NCBI GenBank assembly: GCA_031278665.1
Contig: JAITKC010000301.1
Coordinates: 1 to 6,177 of the forward strand
DNA: 6,177 nucleotides
From: Bifidobacteriaceae bacterium
GTDB lineage: Bacteria; Actinomycetota; Actinomycetes; Actinomycetales; WQXJ01
Direction: 5' to 3'
Position numbers and translations under genes: made by a program
Shown: positions 5,881 to 6,177 of the stretch, piece after piece
How positions within the stretch are numbered: position 1 is the stretch's first letter
How the letters are laid out: every line of letters starts with the position of its first letter
The notes under the pieces: model-generated
Seen by the model: the letters and a program-made list of their open reading frames with translations, nothing else
What the model was told of the DNA's origin: nothing
The model's database searches: none

Positions 5881-6177
5881 GTGGATTATCGGAACGTGGG
5901 CGCGAGCGGGCTGAAGGTCTCGTCGATCGCACTCGGCACTATGACCTGGGGGCGCGACACCGACGAGATGGACGCCGCCGACCAGCTGGCCGAGGTCGCC
6001 GACGCCGGCGGGACGCTGGTCGACACCGCCTCGTCGTACGGCGACGGCGCGGCCGAAGAACTCCTCGGCTCGCTCCTGCGCTCTCGGCTGGCAGACCGCG
6101 ACGACCTTGTGATCTGCGCCAAAGCCGGTTCGCGGCGGCGCGGCGGCCATTTCCATTTAGACGCCTCGCGCGGCAAT
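5881..6177 (+). CDS. Aldo/keto reductase family oxidoreductase, N-terminal 99 codons, cut by the right edge
   Basis: The N-terminal part of a TIM-barrel, NAD(P)H-dependent oxidoreductase of the aldo/keto reductase superfamily; the substrate cannot be inferred. The opening YRNVGASGLKVSSIALGTMT (3-22) is typical of the branch that includes YhdN/Tas-like and potassium-channel beta-subunit-like members. Three of the four catalytic tetrad residues are visible: Asp48 in LVDTASSYG, Tyr53 in the same motif, and Lys81 in ICAKAG; the His should lie past the edge. The family is normally about 300-330 residues, so roughly two thirds is missing. The start is GTG 5881, placed by the conserved N-terminus and a TAGGCT box 7 nt upstream; no Shine-Dalgarno sequence is seen. 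Divergent from uppP, with 40 bp between the start codons. Confidence 0.9.
   Translation, partial: MDYRNVGASGLKVSSIALGTMTWGRDTDEMDAADQLAEVADAGGTLVDTASSYGDGAAEELLGSLLRSRLADRDDLVICAKAGSRRRGGHFHLDASRGN

Noticed and set aside
1..6177. A previously undescribed biological system such as a defence island, biosynthetic cluster or mobile island
   Set aside because: Every gene belongs to a well-known family with housekeeping roles. Spacing and composition are uniform, and there is no integrase, transposase, tRNA junction or unexplained gap over 70 bp.

Overview
The window is compact, high-GC chromosomal DNA (roughly 70% GC by eye) from an actinobacterium that makes mycothiol. This rests on the mycothiol enzyme MshC, an actinobacterial-type MetH and PAC2 protein, strong third-position GC, GTG starts, and TANNNT -10 boxes placed just before start codons. 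The genus cannot be told from the sequence.

Layout from left to right. (1) 1-2827, minus: metH, cobalamin-dependent methionine synthase, cut by the left edge inside its reactivation domain. (2) 2828-2897: a 70-bp divergent intergenic region with an outward-facing -10 box for each neighbour and a small GC hairpin between them. (3) 2898-3713, plus: a PAC2-family protein. (4) 3714-3725: a 12-bp convergent gap; a perfect inverted repeat takes in both stop codons. (5) 3726-4988, minus: mshC, cysteine:glucosaminyl-inositol ligase. (6) 4989-5840, minus: uppP, undecaprenyl-diphosphatase, directly abutting mshC (TAAATG junction) and probably co-transcribed with it. (7) 5841-5880: a 40-bp divergent region with two -10 boxes separated by a perfect 12-bp palindrome. 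(8) 5881-6177, plus: the start of an aldo/keto reductase, cut by the right edge. No stretch longer than 70 bp lacks a gene.

Functionally this is housekeeping: methionine/one-carbon metabolism (MetH), the low-molecular-weight thiol mycothiol (MshC), lipid-carrier recycling for cell-wall synthesis (UppP), a chaperone-like PAC2 protein of uncertain role, and a redox enzyme. metH, PAC2, mshC and uppP homologues also lie fairly close together in Mycobacterium tuberculosis (recalled from knowledge), so this looks like a shortened form of an ancestral neighbourhood.

I found no mobile element, CRISPR array, RNA gene, defence system or other unknown system. The most informative signal is architectural: each of the five genes has a TANNNT box 6-8 nt before its start codon and no clear Shine-Dalgarno sequence, which predicts leaderless transcription throughout. 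Secondary points are tandem-repeat expansions in a MetH interdomain linker and very tight divergent promoters.
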